DNA of 64,000 nt from Streptomyces seoulensis (GCF_004328625.1 NZ_CP032229.1:6262001-6326000); one strand, 5' to 3'; positions 16,635 through 26,442 are shown, counted from the stretch's first letter. Notes: a model not told the origin generated them from the sequence alone. Made by a program: numbers and translations.

Positions 16635-17765
16635 ATGATCACCGCGCGTGAACTCAACCGGGCTTCACTCAGCCGCCAGTTGCTGCTGGAGCGCGAGCGA
16701 CTGACCGTCCCCGACGCGATCCGGCGCGTGGTCGCGCTGCAGGCGCAGCATCCGGCCTCGCCCTACCTGGCGCTCTGGAACCGGGTCACGGATTTCGCTC
16801 CGGCCGAACTCGACGCCGCCTTCATCGGGCGTGCGGTGGTCAAGGCGACCCTGATGCGGATCACCCTGCACGCCGTGCATGCCGAGGACTATCCGGTCCT
16901 GCGCACGGCGATGCAGCCCACTCTGTACGCCTCCCGGCTCGGTTTCCGCTTCGCCGAGGCGGGGCTGACCCCGGCGGACGCCGACGAACTGGTGCCGGAA
17001 CTGCTGGCCTTCGCCCGCCGGCCGCGGACATCGGCCGAGATGCAGGCGTGGGTCGAGGAGCGGCTCGGTGCCGAGAGGAAGGACGGGGCGTGGTGGGGAC
17101 TGAAGGCGTATGCGCCGCTGCACCACGCCCCGACGGGCGGGCCGTGGTCATTCGGTTTCCGGCCGTCCTTCGTCGCGGCCGGGACCGGGCCCGTCCCCGA
17201 GGGGCGAGCGGTGGACTCACATGCGTTGCGAACCCTGATTCTCCGCTACCTGGCAGGCTTCGGGCCCGCGTCGGTGGCGGACGTGGCGCAGTTCGCCATG
17301 GTGCGGCGGGGGCCCGTTCGCGAGGCCCTGCGTGCTCTGGACGGCGCTGTCGAACAGTTCCAAGGCCCGGACGGCGGCACGCTGTTCGACCTTCCGGCCG
17401 GCCCCCGTCCGCCGGAGGACACTCCCGCACCACCTCGGCTCATGGCGATGTGGGACAGCATCCTGCTGGCCTACGCCGACCGCAGCCGGGTGATACCCCC
17501 CGCCTACCGCCCCCTGGTGATCCGCAGGAACGGAGACGTACTGCCCACCCTGCTCGTGGACGGCTACGTCGCCGGTGTCTGGCGCCCAGTGGACGGAGGT
17601 ATCGCAGCCACGGCCTTCCACCCCCTGCCACCCGCCGCCTGGGACGGACTCGCCGCAGAAGCCCATTCCCTGCGCGCGCTCCTCGACGACCGCGACGTGA
17701 AGGTCTACAGCCGTCACCACCACTGGTGGGCGAAGCTTCCCGAGGCCGAGGTGCGGACACTGTGA
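16635..17765 (+). CDS. AlkZ-like DNA glycosylase (winged-helix HTH_42 family)
   Basis: This 376-aa protein belongs to the winged-helix AlkZ/YcaQ family. The catalytic Gln-X-Gln motif of AlkZ is seen as QAQH with Gln36 and Gln38, almost the same positions as in Streptomyces sahachiroi AlkZ. Further marks are YLALWNRV, the LMRITLHAVHAEDY block and the C-terminal DGYVAGVWR strand. AlkZ itself unhooks azinomycin crosslinks; relatives outside antibiotic clusters probably repair other alkylated bases. No toxin cluster is near, so a general repair role is more likely. The ribosome site is weak. Confidence 0.85.
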   Translation: MITARELNRASLSRQLLLERERLTVPDAIRRVVALQAQHPASPYLALWNRVTDFAPAELDAAFIGRAVVKATLMRITLHAVHAEDYPVLRTAMQPTLYASRLGFRFAEAGLTPADADELVPELLAFARRPRTSAEMQAWVEERLGAERKDGAWWGLKAYAPLHHAPTGGPWSFGFRPSFVAAGTGPVPEGRAVDSHALRTLILRYLAGFGPASVADVAQFAMVRRGPVREALRALDGAVEQFQGPDGGTLFDLPAGPRPPEDTPAPPRLMAMWDSILLAYADRSRVIPPAYRPLVIRRNGDVLPTLLVDGYVAGVWRPVDGGIAATAFHPLPPAAWDGLAAEAHSLRALLDDRDVKVYSRHHHWWAKLPEAEVRTL

Positions 17766-17860
17766 CCAGCTGAGCTGACGCGCGAACTTCAGCGGCCCCG
17801 CGCAGGCGGGGATGGTCCGGGGTGCGGCCGGGGCGGTGGCCCGGCCGGGGCCCTGGCGCG

Positions 17861-18556
<696 letters not shown>

Positions 18557-18628
18557 GGGAATTCCCCCGTGAGGTTGGTGCGTGCCGTCGTACTGACGCC
18601 CGACTCCGGTCCGCCTCTCCCGCCCCCC

Positions 18629-20107
18629 TCAGTCCACCGGCCAGGTGTGCACCGGGGCGTTCAGGTGCATGTAGTCGATGTAGAGCTCCGTCATCCGGCG
18701 CAGCGCCTCGTGGCGGCCGGTGCGTGTGGTCTCTTCCAGTCTGTGCACCATCTCCTTCTGCCACACCGCGCCGTTGCGGGCCGTGACGCACCGCTGCTCG
18801 ATGATGCCGAGCAGCGGCTCCCGCCAGGCCGCGTCCATGCCGGAGAGCTCCAGACCCCGGTGCGCCAGCGGCAGCAGCCGCCGCAGGACCAGTTCCGGGA
18901 CCGGCACCTCGCCCATGCCGGGCCAGTACAGCAGCGCCTCGATGCCGTGCCGGGCGGCGGTGTGCAGGTTCTCCTCCGCCGCCGAGAACGACATCCGCGA
19001 CCACACCGGCCGGTCCTCCTCCACCAGGGCCCGCGTCAGCCCGTAGTAGAAGGCGCCGTTGGCGAGGGTGTCCGCGACCGTCGGGCCCGCCGGCAGCACC
19101 CGGTTCTCCACCCGGACGTGCGGCCGGCCGTCCGCGACCGCGTACACCGGGCGGTTCCAGCGGTAGATCGTGCCGTTGTGCAGGGTCAGCTCGGCCAGCT
19201 CCGGGATGTCGCCGCGGTCCAGCGTCTCCGCCGGGTCCTGCTCGTCGCACAGCGGCAGCAGGGCCGGGAAGTAGCGCAGGTTCTCCTCGAACAGGTCGAA
19301 GACGCTGGTGATCCACCGCTCCCCGAACCAGACCCTGGGCCGTACCCCCTGCACCTTGATCTCCTCGGGCCGGGTGTCCGTCGCCTGCTCGAACAACGGG
19401 ATTCGGGTCTCGTGCCACAGCTCCTTGCCGAACAGGAACGGCGAGTTCGCCGCCAGCGCCACCTGCACCCCCGCGATGGCCTGCGCCGCGTTCCAGTAGC
19501 CCGCGAAGTCCTCCGGGGAGACCTGGAGATGGAACTGGGTGCTGGTGCAGGCCGCCTCCGGGGTGATCGTGTCCGCGTAGGTGCGCAGCCGGTCCACGCC
19601 GTCCACCTCGATGCGCAGATCCTCGCCCCGGGCCGCGAACACCTGGTCGTTGAGCAGCCGGTAGCGCGGGTTCTCCGACAGCGCGGCCACCCCGATGTCG
19701 GCCTGGCGCAGCGTGGGCAGGATGCCGACCGTCACCAGCCGCGCCCCGACCGTACGGGCCCGGTCCTCGGCGTGGTTGAGCGCCGCCCGGATCTCGCCCT
19801 CCCAGGCGTCCGGGCCGCCCGCCGTCAGCCGGCGCGGGGGCACGTTGATCTCCAGGTTGAACCGGCCCAGCTCGGTCGACCAGGACGGGTCCGCGATGGC
19901 CTCCAGCACGTCGTTGTTGCGCATCGCGGGCTCGGCGTCGGCGTCCACGAGGTTCAGCTCGATCTCCAGCCCGACCCGCGGCCGGTCGCTGTCGAACCGC
20001 GACTCGCGCAGCATCTGGGCGAACGCGTCGAGGCACTTCTGCATCTTGAAGCGGTACCGGCGGCGGTCCTCGCGGGTGAAGACGAGCGCCGGGACGTCCC
20101 GTCCCAT
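18629..20107 (-). CDS. Glutamate-cysteine ligase-like (GCS2 family) protein
   Basis: This 492-aa protein shows the ligase fold of the carboxylate-amine ligases: RVGLEIELNLVD near residue 45, LGRFNLEINVPPR near residue 80, and a STQFHLQV strand near residue 190. The start at 20107 is backed by AGGGAGGG; the frame remains open upstream but runs into the phosphatase gene. It is longer than EgtA or YbdK. The substrate pair is not clear, though formation of a gamma-glutamyl or other amide bond is expected. It follows the SpoIIE phosphatase gene by 88 bp on the same strand. Confidence 0.85.
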   Translation of the reverse strand: MGRDVPALVFTREDRRRYRFKMQKCLDAFAQMLRESRFDSDRPRVGLEIELNLVDADAEPAMRNNDVLEAIADPSWSTELGRFNLEINVPPRRLTAGGPDAWEGEIRAALNHAEDRARTVGARLVTVGILPTLRQADIGVAALSENPRYRLLNDQVFAARGEDLRIEVDGVDRLRTYADTITPEAACTSTQFHLQVSPEDFAGYWNAAQAIAGVQVALAANSPFLFGKELWHETRIPLFEQATDTRPEEIKVQGVRPRVWFGERWITSVFDLFEENLRYFPALLPLCDEQDPAETLDRGDIPELAELTLHNGTIYRWNRPVYAVADGRPHVRVENRVLPAGPTVADTLANGAFYYGLTRALVEEDRPVWSRMSFSAAEENLHTAARHGIEALLYWPGMGEVPVPELVLRRLLPLAHRGLELSGMDAAWREPLLGIIEQRCVTARNGAVWQKEMVHRLEETTRTGRHEALRRMTELYIDYMHLNAPVHTWPVD

Positions 20108-20195
20108 CGGCCCTCCCTGCCCTCCTGGATTCCGTCCTCCCACACCTGTGCACTCCAGCGTCGCACCACCCACCGGACCCCACCACGCGGCGGCG

Positions 20196-22268
20196 CTACG
20201 GATGGTCCACCACCCGTGCGAGCAGCAGGGCCACGTCGTCGTGGTCGTCGGCATGGCGCAGGCCGTGCACCAGCCGGTCGCAGACCGCCTCCAGCGAGGC
20301 GCCGGGTTCGCCCAGCAGGGACAGCAGTGTGTCCAGCCGGTCGTCGATGGCGTGCTGCCGTGTCTCCACCAGCCCGTCGGTGTACAGCACCAGCAGATCG
20401 CCCGGCTCCATCGGGACGGTGACCGCCTCGAACGGCACCCCGCCCACCCCGAGCGGCGCGGCGGTCGGCAGGTCCAGGAACACCGGGGGCCGGCCAGGCC
20501 GGGCCAGGGCGGGCGGCACATGCCCGGCGTTGGCGACCGTGCAGCTGTTGGTGGCCGGGTCGTACACCGCGTACAGACAGGTGACGATGTAGTGCTCCAG
20601 GTCGCAGGTGATCTTGTCCAGGTGGCGCAGCACCGCCTCCGGGGCCAGGTCCAGGTCGGCGTAGGCGCAGGTCGCGGTGCGCAGCCGGCCCATGGTGGCG
20701 GCCGCGTCGATGCCGTTGCCCATCACGTCGCCGACCACCAGGGCCGTGCGGTCGCCGTCCAGCGGGATCACGTCGTACCAGTCGCCGCCCACCTCGCTGG
20801 TGGCCTGCGCTGGCTCGTAACGGGAGGCCACCTCCAGGCCGGTGTGGCGGGGGGAGTGGTCGGGCAGCAGGCTGCGCTGGAGGGTGAGCGCGGTGTTGCG
20901 CACGCTCTGGAACCAGCGCGCGTTGTCGATCGCCACCCCGGCCCGGCCCGCTATCTCGGCCGCCAGCACCACGTCGTCCTCGTCGAACGGCAGCGGGTTG
21001 CGGGTCCGCTTCAGGTCCAGCGCGCCCAGCACCTCTCCGTGCGCGATCAGCGGCACCGCCAGGTACGAGTGCACGCCCGCCTCCGCCAGCAGCGCCTCGC
21101 CGTCCGCGTCCCGGGCGATCCGCGGCAGGTCGGCGGGCTGCACATGCGGGATCAGCACCGGACGCCCGGTGTGCACGCACAGCGTCACCAGCCGGTCCCC
21201 GTCATAGGCGGCCAGGTCGCCCGGCGGGTCGGCGGCGCGCGTCGCCACGGTCGGATGCGCCGCCTTCAGGGCGAGCGCCCGGAACAGCTCGGGCCCGTGG
21301 TCCGGGCTGCTCATCCGGCGGCAGGCCAGCGCCGAGTCCAGGACGTCCACCGCGACCACGTCCGCCAGCACCGGCGCCGCCACCTCGGCCAGCTCGCGCG
21401 CCGTGCGCTCCACCTCCAGGGTGGTGCCGATCCGCGCGGAGGCGTCCGCGATGACCGCCAGCCGTCTGCGCGCCCGGTCCGCCTCCCCGGCCGCCTGGTG
21501 CCGCTCCGTCACGTCCACGACGGAGACGGCCGCCCCCAGCACCCGGCCGCTCGCGTCCTCCAACCGGTAGAACGACAGCGACCAGGCATGCTGCCGTCCG
21601 GGATCGTTGCGGGGCTGCCCCACGTGGTACTGGTCCAGCAGCGGGGTGCCGGTGGTGAGGACCTGGCGCAGTGCCGACTCCACGGTCTCGATGTCCGTCA
21701 GCGGCAGCGTCTCGCGCAGACTCCGGCCCACGTGCTCGGCGGCCGGCATGCCGTCGATCCGCTCCAGTGCCGGGTTGACCAGCAGGAACTTCAGGTCGGG
21801 GTCGAGCAGGGCGAGCCCGATGGGGGACTGGTAGATCAGCCGCTCGCACAGCGCGAGGTCGGTCTCCACGCGCTGGAGCAGGTTCCGGTCCGCGGCGATG
21901 CCGAGCGCGTACACCTCCCCCTCGTCGTCGAGCAACCGCATGGTGCGGAACTCGGTCAGCCGGCTGGAGCCGTCCTTGCGCCGCACCGGGAAGGCGCCCG
22001 CCCAGCCCTGGCCGGTGGCCAGCACCTCGCTGAACAGCCGTACCGCCGACTCCATCCGGCCCGGTGACACCAGCAGTCGGCCGGCTTCCGCGCCGAGTGC
22101 CTCCTCGGAGGTGTAGCCGAAGAGATCCTCCGCCTGCGGGGTCCAGAAGACGATGCGCCCGCGGGTGTCCAGGACCACCGCGGCCACGCTCAGCAGATCC
22201 AGCAGCCCCGTCGGCCGGGGGTCCCCGGCGTCGTGCTCCTCGTCCGACTGGTAGGAGTCCACTGCCAT
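20196..22268 (-). CDS. PAS-PAS-GAF-SpoIIE (PP2C) phosphatase
   Basis: This 690-aa protein has two PAS domains (about residues 20-130 and 145-265), a GAF domain (about 275-440) and a C-terminal SpoIIE/PP2C phosphatase (about 470-690). Metal-binding motifs are seen as SEVGGDWYDV and VVGDVMGNGIDAA. Such proteins dephosphorylate anti-anti-sigma factors of the SpoIIAA/RsbV type and so release stress sigma factors of the SigB class; the PAS and GAF domains sense a signal. No HATPase anti-sigma domain is fused here. The start ATG at 22268 has GGAGGT 6-7 bp upstream. Confidence 0.93.
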   Translation of the reverse strand: MAVDSYQSDEEHDAGDPRPTGLLDLLSVAAVVLDTRGRIVFWTPQAEDLFGYTSEEALGAEAGRLLVSPGRMESAVRLFSEVLATGQGWAGAFPVRRKDGSSRLTEFRTMRLLDDEGEVYALGIAADRNLLQRVETDLALCERLIYQSPIGLALLDPDLKFLLVNPALERIDGMPAAEHVGRSLRETLPLTDIETVESALRQVLTTGTPLLDQYHVGQPRNDPGRQHAWSLSFYRLEDASGRVLGAAVSVVDVTERHQAAGEADRARRRLAVIADASARIGTTLEVERTARELAEVAAPVLADVVAVDVLDSALACRRMSSPDHGPELFRALALKAAHPTVATRAADPPGDLAAYDGDRLVTLCVHTGRPVLIPHVQPADLPRIARDADGEALLAEAGVHSYLAVPLIAHGEVLGALDLKRTRNPLPFDEDDVVLAAEIAGRAGVAIDNARWFQSVRNTALTLQRSLLPDHSPRHTGLEVASRYEPAQATSEVGGDWYDVIPLDGDRTALVVGDVMGNGIDAAATMGRLRTATCAYADLDLAPEAVLRHLDKITCDLEHYIVTCLYAVYDPATNSCTVANAGHVPPALARPGRPPVFLDLPTAAPLGVGGVPFEAVTVPMEPGDLLVLYTDGLVETRQHAIDDRLDTLLSLLGEPGASLEAVCDRLVHGLRHADDHDDVALLLARVVDHP

Positions 22269-22359
22269 CCCGCCACCTCCACCCAACCGGTACGGGCGTC
22301 GCCCGACAGCTCGGGACCGTTACCCCTCCATGCTGCCCCCGCCGCCCGCTCCCGCCCAC

Positions 22360-23181
22360 TCAGCCGCCGTCCTCGCGCCCCTCCGGCTCCTCGTCGTCGT
22401 GGGACGGCACCCAGTGGTGCTCGGTGAACCAGCGGCCGAACAGCGCGCCCCCGTACACCACGAACCCCACGCCGATCAGCCAGGACGACACGACCAGCAC
22501 GGTGCCGACCGCCCCGTAGCTCAGCGCGTTGGTCACGATCAGCGGGGTGAAGACCAGGGTGGAGAAGGCGCGCAGCCCCACCAGCCCGAGCAGACTGGCG
22601 AGAGCGCCCGGCAGCAGAACACGCCAGCGGACCTGGCCGCCCAGCAGGAACCACGGCCCCCACCAGAAGAAGAGGACCGTGGTCAGCGTGGTGAGGAAGA
22701 CCCGGGAGAATCCGTGCATCGTGGTGCCCGTCTGCACCTCCTGGTACAGGTACGCCATCAGCACCAGCAGCCAGGTCGCCTGCCGCCACACCCGGTGCCA
22801 GCGCCCGGCGGGCAGCCCCCAGATGCGCTCGAACCCGTTCTGCACGCTCCCGCCGAAGGACACCCCGAACACCGCGAGCATCAGGATGCTCCACGCGCTG
22901 GTGGTGCCGATGACCTCGCGCGGCGGGCTGAAGACCTCGTTGAGCACCTTCGCGGAGCGGCCCGACAGCCCCATGCCGTCCGACAGCCAGGACGGGAAGC
23001 CGCCGCGCACCAGTGGGTCGGCGGCGGCGACGACGATCAGCAGCGGGGCCAGGGTCACCAGCGCGAGGGTGGCGAAGCCCATGGCCCGGTGCAGCAGTTC
23101 CAGCTCCTGGCCGCGCCGGATCAGCTTGCGAAGGGCGAGCCACTCCCAGGCGCGCTCCAGCCGGCCTCCGCGCCGGCTCAC
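22360..23181 (-). CDS. YihY/BrkB-like membrane protein
   Basis: This 273-aa protein has about six membrane segments and ends in a hydrophilic, acidic tail (HDDEEPEGRED). It starts at the GTG overlapping the DUF488 stop, which implies translational coupling. The pattern fits the YihY/UPF0761 superfamily, once misnamed ribonuclease BN, whose role is unknown. A second, more typical YihY protein is coded at 37476-38372, and the two share only overall topology. Confidence 0.8.
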   Translation of the reverse strand: MSRRGGRLERAWEWLALRKLIRRGQELELLHRAMGFATLALVTLAPLLIVVAAADPLVRGGFPSWLSDGMGLSGRSAKVLNEVFSPPREVIGTTSAWSILMLAVFGVSFGGSVQNGFERIWGLPAGRWHRVWRQATWLLVLMAYLYQEVQTGTTMHGFSRVFLTTLTTVLFFWWGPWFLLGGQVRWRVLLPGALASLLGLVGLRAFSTLVFTPLIVTNALSYGAVGTVLVVSSWLIGVGFVVYGGALFGRWFTEHHWVPSHDDEEPEGREDGG

Positions 23182-23726
23182 GGTTCCTCCCCGGCGGGAC
23201 CCGTGGGCGGCGGGTAGGTGAGACGCCCGTCCTCGACGCGCGCGTTCTCGTTCAGCGACGCCGGCTTCGTGCTCGTCGCCGACATGATGTGGTCCACGTC
23301 CGCGCCCGCCGTGAGCAGCGCGTCGGTGATGAGCCTGCGGTGGCAGCGCCAGGGCACCGCCTCGCTGCACATGATGGCGGGCCGGCCGTGCTCGGCCAGC
23401 TCCAGCAGTTCGCCGAGGCCCTCCTGGAACTCGTCCGTGGCCATGTGGTCGGCGTAGTCCCGGAACGCCTTGACCCGCCAGACGCCGTTGGGACTCGGCA
23501 CGTCCTTGGGCGTGTGCCGCCGCCCGCCCAGCTGCGGAATCCAGCGGTACTCGATGTCGGGCGGCAGCGCCTCCTCGATGGCCTGCCGGTTCCACTGCGG
23601 GAACTTCCGCGAGGAGGGGAACGAGCGCACATCGACCAGATGGGTGATGCCGTTGTTCCGCAGCATCGTCACCAGCTCGTCGAAGTCACGCGTGGAGTGC
23701 CCCACCGTGCGGATACGGTTCGTCAT
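23178..23726 (-). CDS. DUF488 family protein
   Basis: This 182-aa protein shows the family features: the start TVGHSTRDFDELV, the LVDVRSFPSSRKFPQWN segment and the late CSEAVPWRCHRRLI motif with two conserved cysteines. DUF488 proteins are of unknown function, with suggestions of nucleic-acid or redox roles. It overlaps the YihY-like gene by 4 bp and follows the Rieske gene by 29 bp, so the three may form one operon. Confidence 0.92.
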   Translation of the reverse strand: MTNRIRTVGHSTRDFDELVTMLRNNGITHLVDVRSFPSSRKFPQWNRQAIEEALPPDIEYRWIPQLGGRRHTPKDVPSPNGVWRVKAFRDYADHMATDEFQEGLGELLELAEHGRPAIMCSEAVPWRCHRRLITDALLTAGADVDHIMSATSTKPASLNENARVEDGRLTYPPPTGPAGEEP

Positions 23727-23755
23727 CCCGGCGCCGCCTCACCCGACCGGCCGGT

Positions 23756-24616
23756 TCAGGCGTTCGCGGCCCGCACCAGCACCCGCTCCTGGGAGATCTT
23801 CACGTCCCAGTCCGGCTGCGGCACCGTCGCCGGACCCCGCGTCACCTCGCCGTCGGAGAGCCGGAACGCGCTGCCGTGCCAGGGGCAGTGCAGGCAGCCG
23901 TCCGCGTCCACCGTGCCCTCGTCCAGCGGGCCGCCGGCGTGCGTGCAGGTGGCCGAGAGGGCGTTCACCGTGCTGCCGTGCCGCACCAGCACCACCGGGA
24001 CACCGGCCGCGTCGACCCGCAGCGGCTTGTCCTCCTCCAGCGCGGTCAGCGCCGCCACGTCCGTCCACTTGCCGTTCGGCTCCTCGAACGCCGTGTGATT
24101 GACGCCGATGCCGTTCACGTACGACAGGTGGCCGCCCAGGTAGGCCGAGGCGCCGGTCAGTCCGAGGCCCACCCCGCTCAGCACCACACCGGCGCGCCGG
24201 CGGCCGGCCAGCCGGGCCACCCAGGACGCGGTTTGGAGCACGGTCGCCGCACTGTTGAGCATCCCGTGGACCAGGCCGACCCGCTGCGGGCCGCCGATGG
24301 TGTCCGCCCAGTCGGAGGCGCCGCTCGCGGCCGTCGGCACCACGGCGAGCAGACCGAAGCCGACGAGTTTGCGGGCCGCCACGGCGCCGCGCTCGCCCGC
24401 CGTCAGGTCCAGCACCGTGGCCATGCCCCAGGCGCCGATGGGCACATCTGTCAGCACCGGGTGCAGCGCGTGGCCCAGCCAGGTGCCGGAGAGCGCGTTC
24501 TTGACGGCGGTCGGCTGCGTCACCTTGTTCACCAGCTTGGCCGCCGGACCGGTGAGGGCGTCGAGCGAGGTGCGGCCCTCGATGTCCCGGATGACGTGCT
24601 CGATCTGCTTGGGCAT
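23756..24616 (-). CDS. DUF2231-Rieske [2Fe-2S] fusion protein
   Basis: This 286-aa protein joins an N-terminal DUF2231 membrane domain (about residues 40-170, four hydrophobic helices with HPVLTDVPIGAW) to a C-terminal Rieske domain. The cluster ligands are in CTHAGGPL and CPWHGSAF, giving the expected Cys-X-His and Cys-X2-His. It should be a membrane-attached one-electron carrier. Rieske proteins accompany some high-affinity hydrogenases, but this one is 14 kb from the hydrogenase operon and a link is not shown. Confidence 0.92.
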   Translation of the reverse strand: MPKQIEHVIRDIEGRTSLDALTGPAAKLVNKVTQPTAVKNALSGTWLGHALHPVLTDVPIGAWGMATVLDLTAGERGAVAARKLVGFGLLAVVPTAASGASDWADTIGGPQRVGLVHGMLNSAATVLQTASWVARLAGRRRAGVVLSGVGLGLTGASAYLGGHLSYVNGIGVNHTAFEEPNGKWTDVAALTALEEDKPLRVDAAGVPVVLVRHGSTVNALSATCTHAGGPLDEGTVDADGCLHCPWHGSAFRLSDGEVTRGPATVPQPDWDVKISQERVLVRAANA

Positions 24617-24769
24617 GACACTCGCTCCTCATAGCGTTCGGACCTGGCGGGCCGGTGTCCGTCACGGTGCTCCGGCTCGCGCTCTCATCTGGGCCAGGCT
24701 GTCCTTGCCCGAGCATCCCGGGCCGCCGGTACGGCAGTTCGCCGCCGGTGGCTGGCCGGGTTCCCCTCT

Positions 24770-24994
24770 TCAGCGGGGCCACTCCCGCGGGCCCGCGCCC
24801 CGCCATTCGATCCACCCCGCGCCGACCACGTCCGTCTCCTCGATCGACGCCAGGACCTCGGGGCCGGCCCGGCGCAGGAACTCCACGACGTCCAGCACGG
24901 TGTAGGCCATGCCGACGAACCGGTCCCCGATACGCACCCGCCTGCCGCCGTCCGGGGCGGGCGGGTAGATCACGACGGGGATGTCCGCAGCCAT
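24770..24994 (-). CDS. Small hypothetical protein
   Basis: This 74-aa acidic protein has no signal or membrane span. It begins MAADIPVVIYPP and contains GGRRVRIGDRFVGMAY, and ends WIEWRGAGPREWPR. I recall similar short proteins in other streptomycetes but cannot assign a function. The ribosome site is weak. It is followed by 153 bp before the Rieske start in which I see nothing definite. Confidence 0.65.
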   Translation of the reverse strand: MAADIPVVIYPPAPDGGRRVRIGDRFVGMAYTVLDVVEFLRRAGPEVLASIEETDVVGAGWIEWRGAGPREWPR

Positions 24995-25056
24995 GTCCCG
25001 AGCGTGGCCCAGGACCGCGGTCCCCGCATGCCGGAGTGCTCCGTGACGGGGGGGGG

Positions 25057-25299
25057 CTACTCGACCGCGGGGTCCTCGTGGCTGTGCCGTACCGCTTCCT
25101 GGACCGACCGCTCCAGCGCGCCGCGGTCCTCACCGGTCTCCGCCGACCGGTCGGCGATGGCCGCGCACACGGCGTCGTACGCCGTGCGCCAGCGGCGCCG
25201 CTGGGCGTCGTACTCGCTCCCGGTGAGACCGGCCAGCTTGGCCCGCTCCACCTCGGCGGACCGTTCCAGGGCGATGAGGCTGTCGGGAATCTCTGCCAC
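25057..25299 (-). CDS. Small helical protein, predicted SigK target
   Basis: This 80-aa protein probably starts at the GTG at 25299. It is mostly helical and charged (SLIALERSAEVERAKLAGLTG followed by EYDAQRRRWR), with no cysteine or membrane segment, and looks like short soluble proteins common in streptomycetes. Function is unknown. A promoter-like site identical in plan to those of sigK and the fasciclin gene lies about 75 bp upstream and points into it, which suggests it belongs to the same regulon. No strong ribosome site is visible. Confidence 0.7.
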   Translation of the reverse strand: MAEIPDSLIALERSAEVERAKLAGLTGSEYDAQRRRWRTAYDAVCAAIADRSAETGEDRGALERSVQEAVRHSHEDPAVE

Positions 25300-25374
25300 G
25301 TGGGGATCGTAAGCGCGGCGGCCTGGGGGCGCCTCCCGGGTCCCGGAGGCGGGGTCTGGGGACGGGCGGCGATA

Positions 25375-25403
25375 GATCCGGTGCCGGAGGGCCGGCGGAT
25401 TGG
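25375..25403 (-). promoter_or_regulatory. Predicted SigK-type promoter of the 80-aa gene
   Basis: Read on the minus strand this is CCAATCC (25403-25397), 15 bp, then CCGGATC (25381-25375). The boxes and spacing equal those before sigK and the fasciclin gene except for the last base of the -10 box. It is back to back with the fasciclin promoter, 34 bp away. Confidence 0.7.
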
Positions 25404-25437
25404 TTTCGATCTTTCTTTCACCTGATCGGGGGAGTGA

Positions 25438-25466
25438 CCAATCCGCTTCGGCGGCAGGTCCGGATT
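25438..25466 (+). promoter_or_regulatory. Predicted SigK-type promoter of the fasciclin gene
   Basis: CCAATCC (25438-25444), a 15-bp spacer and CCGGATT (25460-25466) match the site before sigK in both boxes, the spacer length and the flanking GTGA. The predicted transcript would have a leader of about 220 nt. The rest of the gap 25300-25693 shows no gene; a 4-codon open frame at 25683 directly precedes the start. Confidence 0.75.
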
Positions 25467-25693
25467 CCCTGTGTGAGGGATGAAGAGCGGTACCAACGGT
25501 CGCCGGCCGCCCCGGCGCGCTTCGCACTGGGCGCGCCGCGCGGACCGCTCTTCGGAGGAGTCGGGGCGCCGACTGCCACGAGCCGCCCCGACTCCACCGG
25601 CGCCGCCCGCCTCCCCTCCGCCCCGGCTCAGTTTCACCCGTGACGACCATCGGCGCGGCATCCGTCGCGCCCCCATCAGGAGATGACGTACAG

Positions 25694-26344
25694 ATGATGA
25701 CCACCACCCGCACCCGCCGTGCCGCCGTCACCCTCGCCGCCGCCGCGGTGCTGCCCCTCGCGCTGAGCGCCTGCTCCTCCAGCGACTCCAAGGACAGCGG
25801 GAAGTCCGACTCCTCCGCGGCCGCCTCCTCGCCCATGGCGAGTCAGAGCATGGGTGCCGGCTCCATGGACCAGCCGTTCGGCCCGGCGTGTTCCTCGGTG
25901 CCGAAGAACGGTGCGGGTTCCTTCGACGGCATGTCCAAGGACCCGGTGGCCACCGCCGCCTCCAACAACCCGGCCCTGTCCACGCTGGTCGCGGCCGTGA
26001 AGAAGGCCGGTCTGGTCGACACGCTCAACAACGCCCAGAACATCACGGTGTTCGCGCCGACCAACGACGCCTTCAACAAGATCCCGAAGGCCACCCTGGA
26101 CAAGGTGCTCAACGACAAGGCCCAGCTCACCAAGATCCTGACCTACCACGTCGTCGGCAAGAAGCTGGCGCCGAAGGACCTGGAGAACGGCTCCTTCGAC
26201 ACCCTGGAGAAGTCGAAGGTCATGACCTCCGGCTCGGGCGAGTCGTACACCGTGAACGACTCCGCCAAGGTCGTCTGCGGCAACGTCAAGACCTCCAACG
26301 CCAACGTGTACATCATCGACACCGTCCTGATGCCCAAGAGCTGA
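25694..26344 (+). CDS. Fasciclin-domain lipoprotein (MPT70/MPT83-like)
   Basis: This 216-aa protein has a lipoprotein signal (LPLALSAC, lipid Cys27), a Ser/Met-rich linker and one fasciclin (FAS1) domain from about residue 75 to the end, with the H1-like ITVFAPTNDAFNKIP box and the later YHVVGKKL box. MPT70 and MPT83 of Mycobacterium tuberculosis have the same plan and are the chief targets of SigK. Here the gene is preceded by a SigK-type promoter and followed by a fatty-acid operon. It probably acts at the cell surface in adhesion or envelope protection. Confidence 0.93.
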   Translation: MMTTTRTRRAAVTLAAAAVLPLALSACSSSDSKDSGKSDSSAAASSPMASQSMGAGSMDQPFGPACSSVPKNGAGSFDGMSKDPVATAASNNPALSTLVAAVKKAGLVDTLNNAQNITVFAPTNDAFNKIPKATLDKVLNDKAQLTKILTYHVVGKKLAPKDLENGSFDTLEKSKVMTSGSGESYTVNDSAKVVCGNVKTSNANVYIIDTVLMPKS

Positions 26345-26357
26345 CCCCACCCCGGCA

Positions 26358-26395
26358 GCGCCCGCCCGCTCCGGGTCCCCGGAGCGGGCGGGCGC
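26358..26395 (+). terminator. Strong hairpin after the fasciclin gene
   Basis: A perfect 17-bp GC-rich inverted repeat (26358-26374 with 26379-26395) with a 4-nt loop starts 14 bp after the stop. It lies between the fasciclin gene and the FAD oxidoreductase gene. Confidence 0.8.
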
Positions 26396-26442
26396 GCAGC
26401 CCTTTCCACCCCTGACGCCCACTTTCTCGAAGGGAAAGCACG

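Noticed and set aside
23756..24616. Rieske protein as the electron partner of the hydrogenase
   Set aside because: It is 14 kb away with unrelated genes between and no shared control sequence.
25047..25056. Run of nine or so G residues before the stop of the 80-aa gene
   Set aside because: It lies in a short gap, is not part of a repeat or quadruplex array, and may even be a sequencing artefact.
25683..25697. Four-codon open frame just before the fasciclin start
   Set aside because: Its ATG follows AGGAG and its stop overlaps the fasciclin start, so a coupling leader is conceivable, but it is too short to support as a gene.
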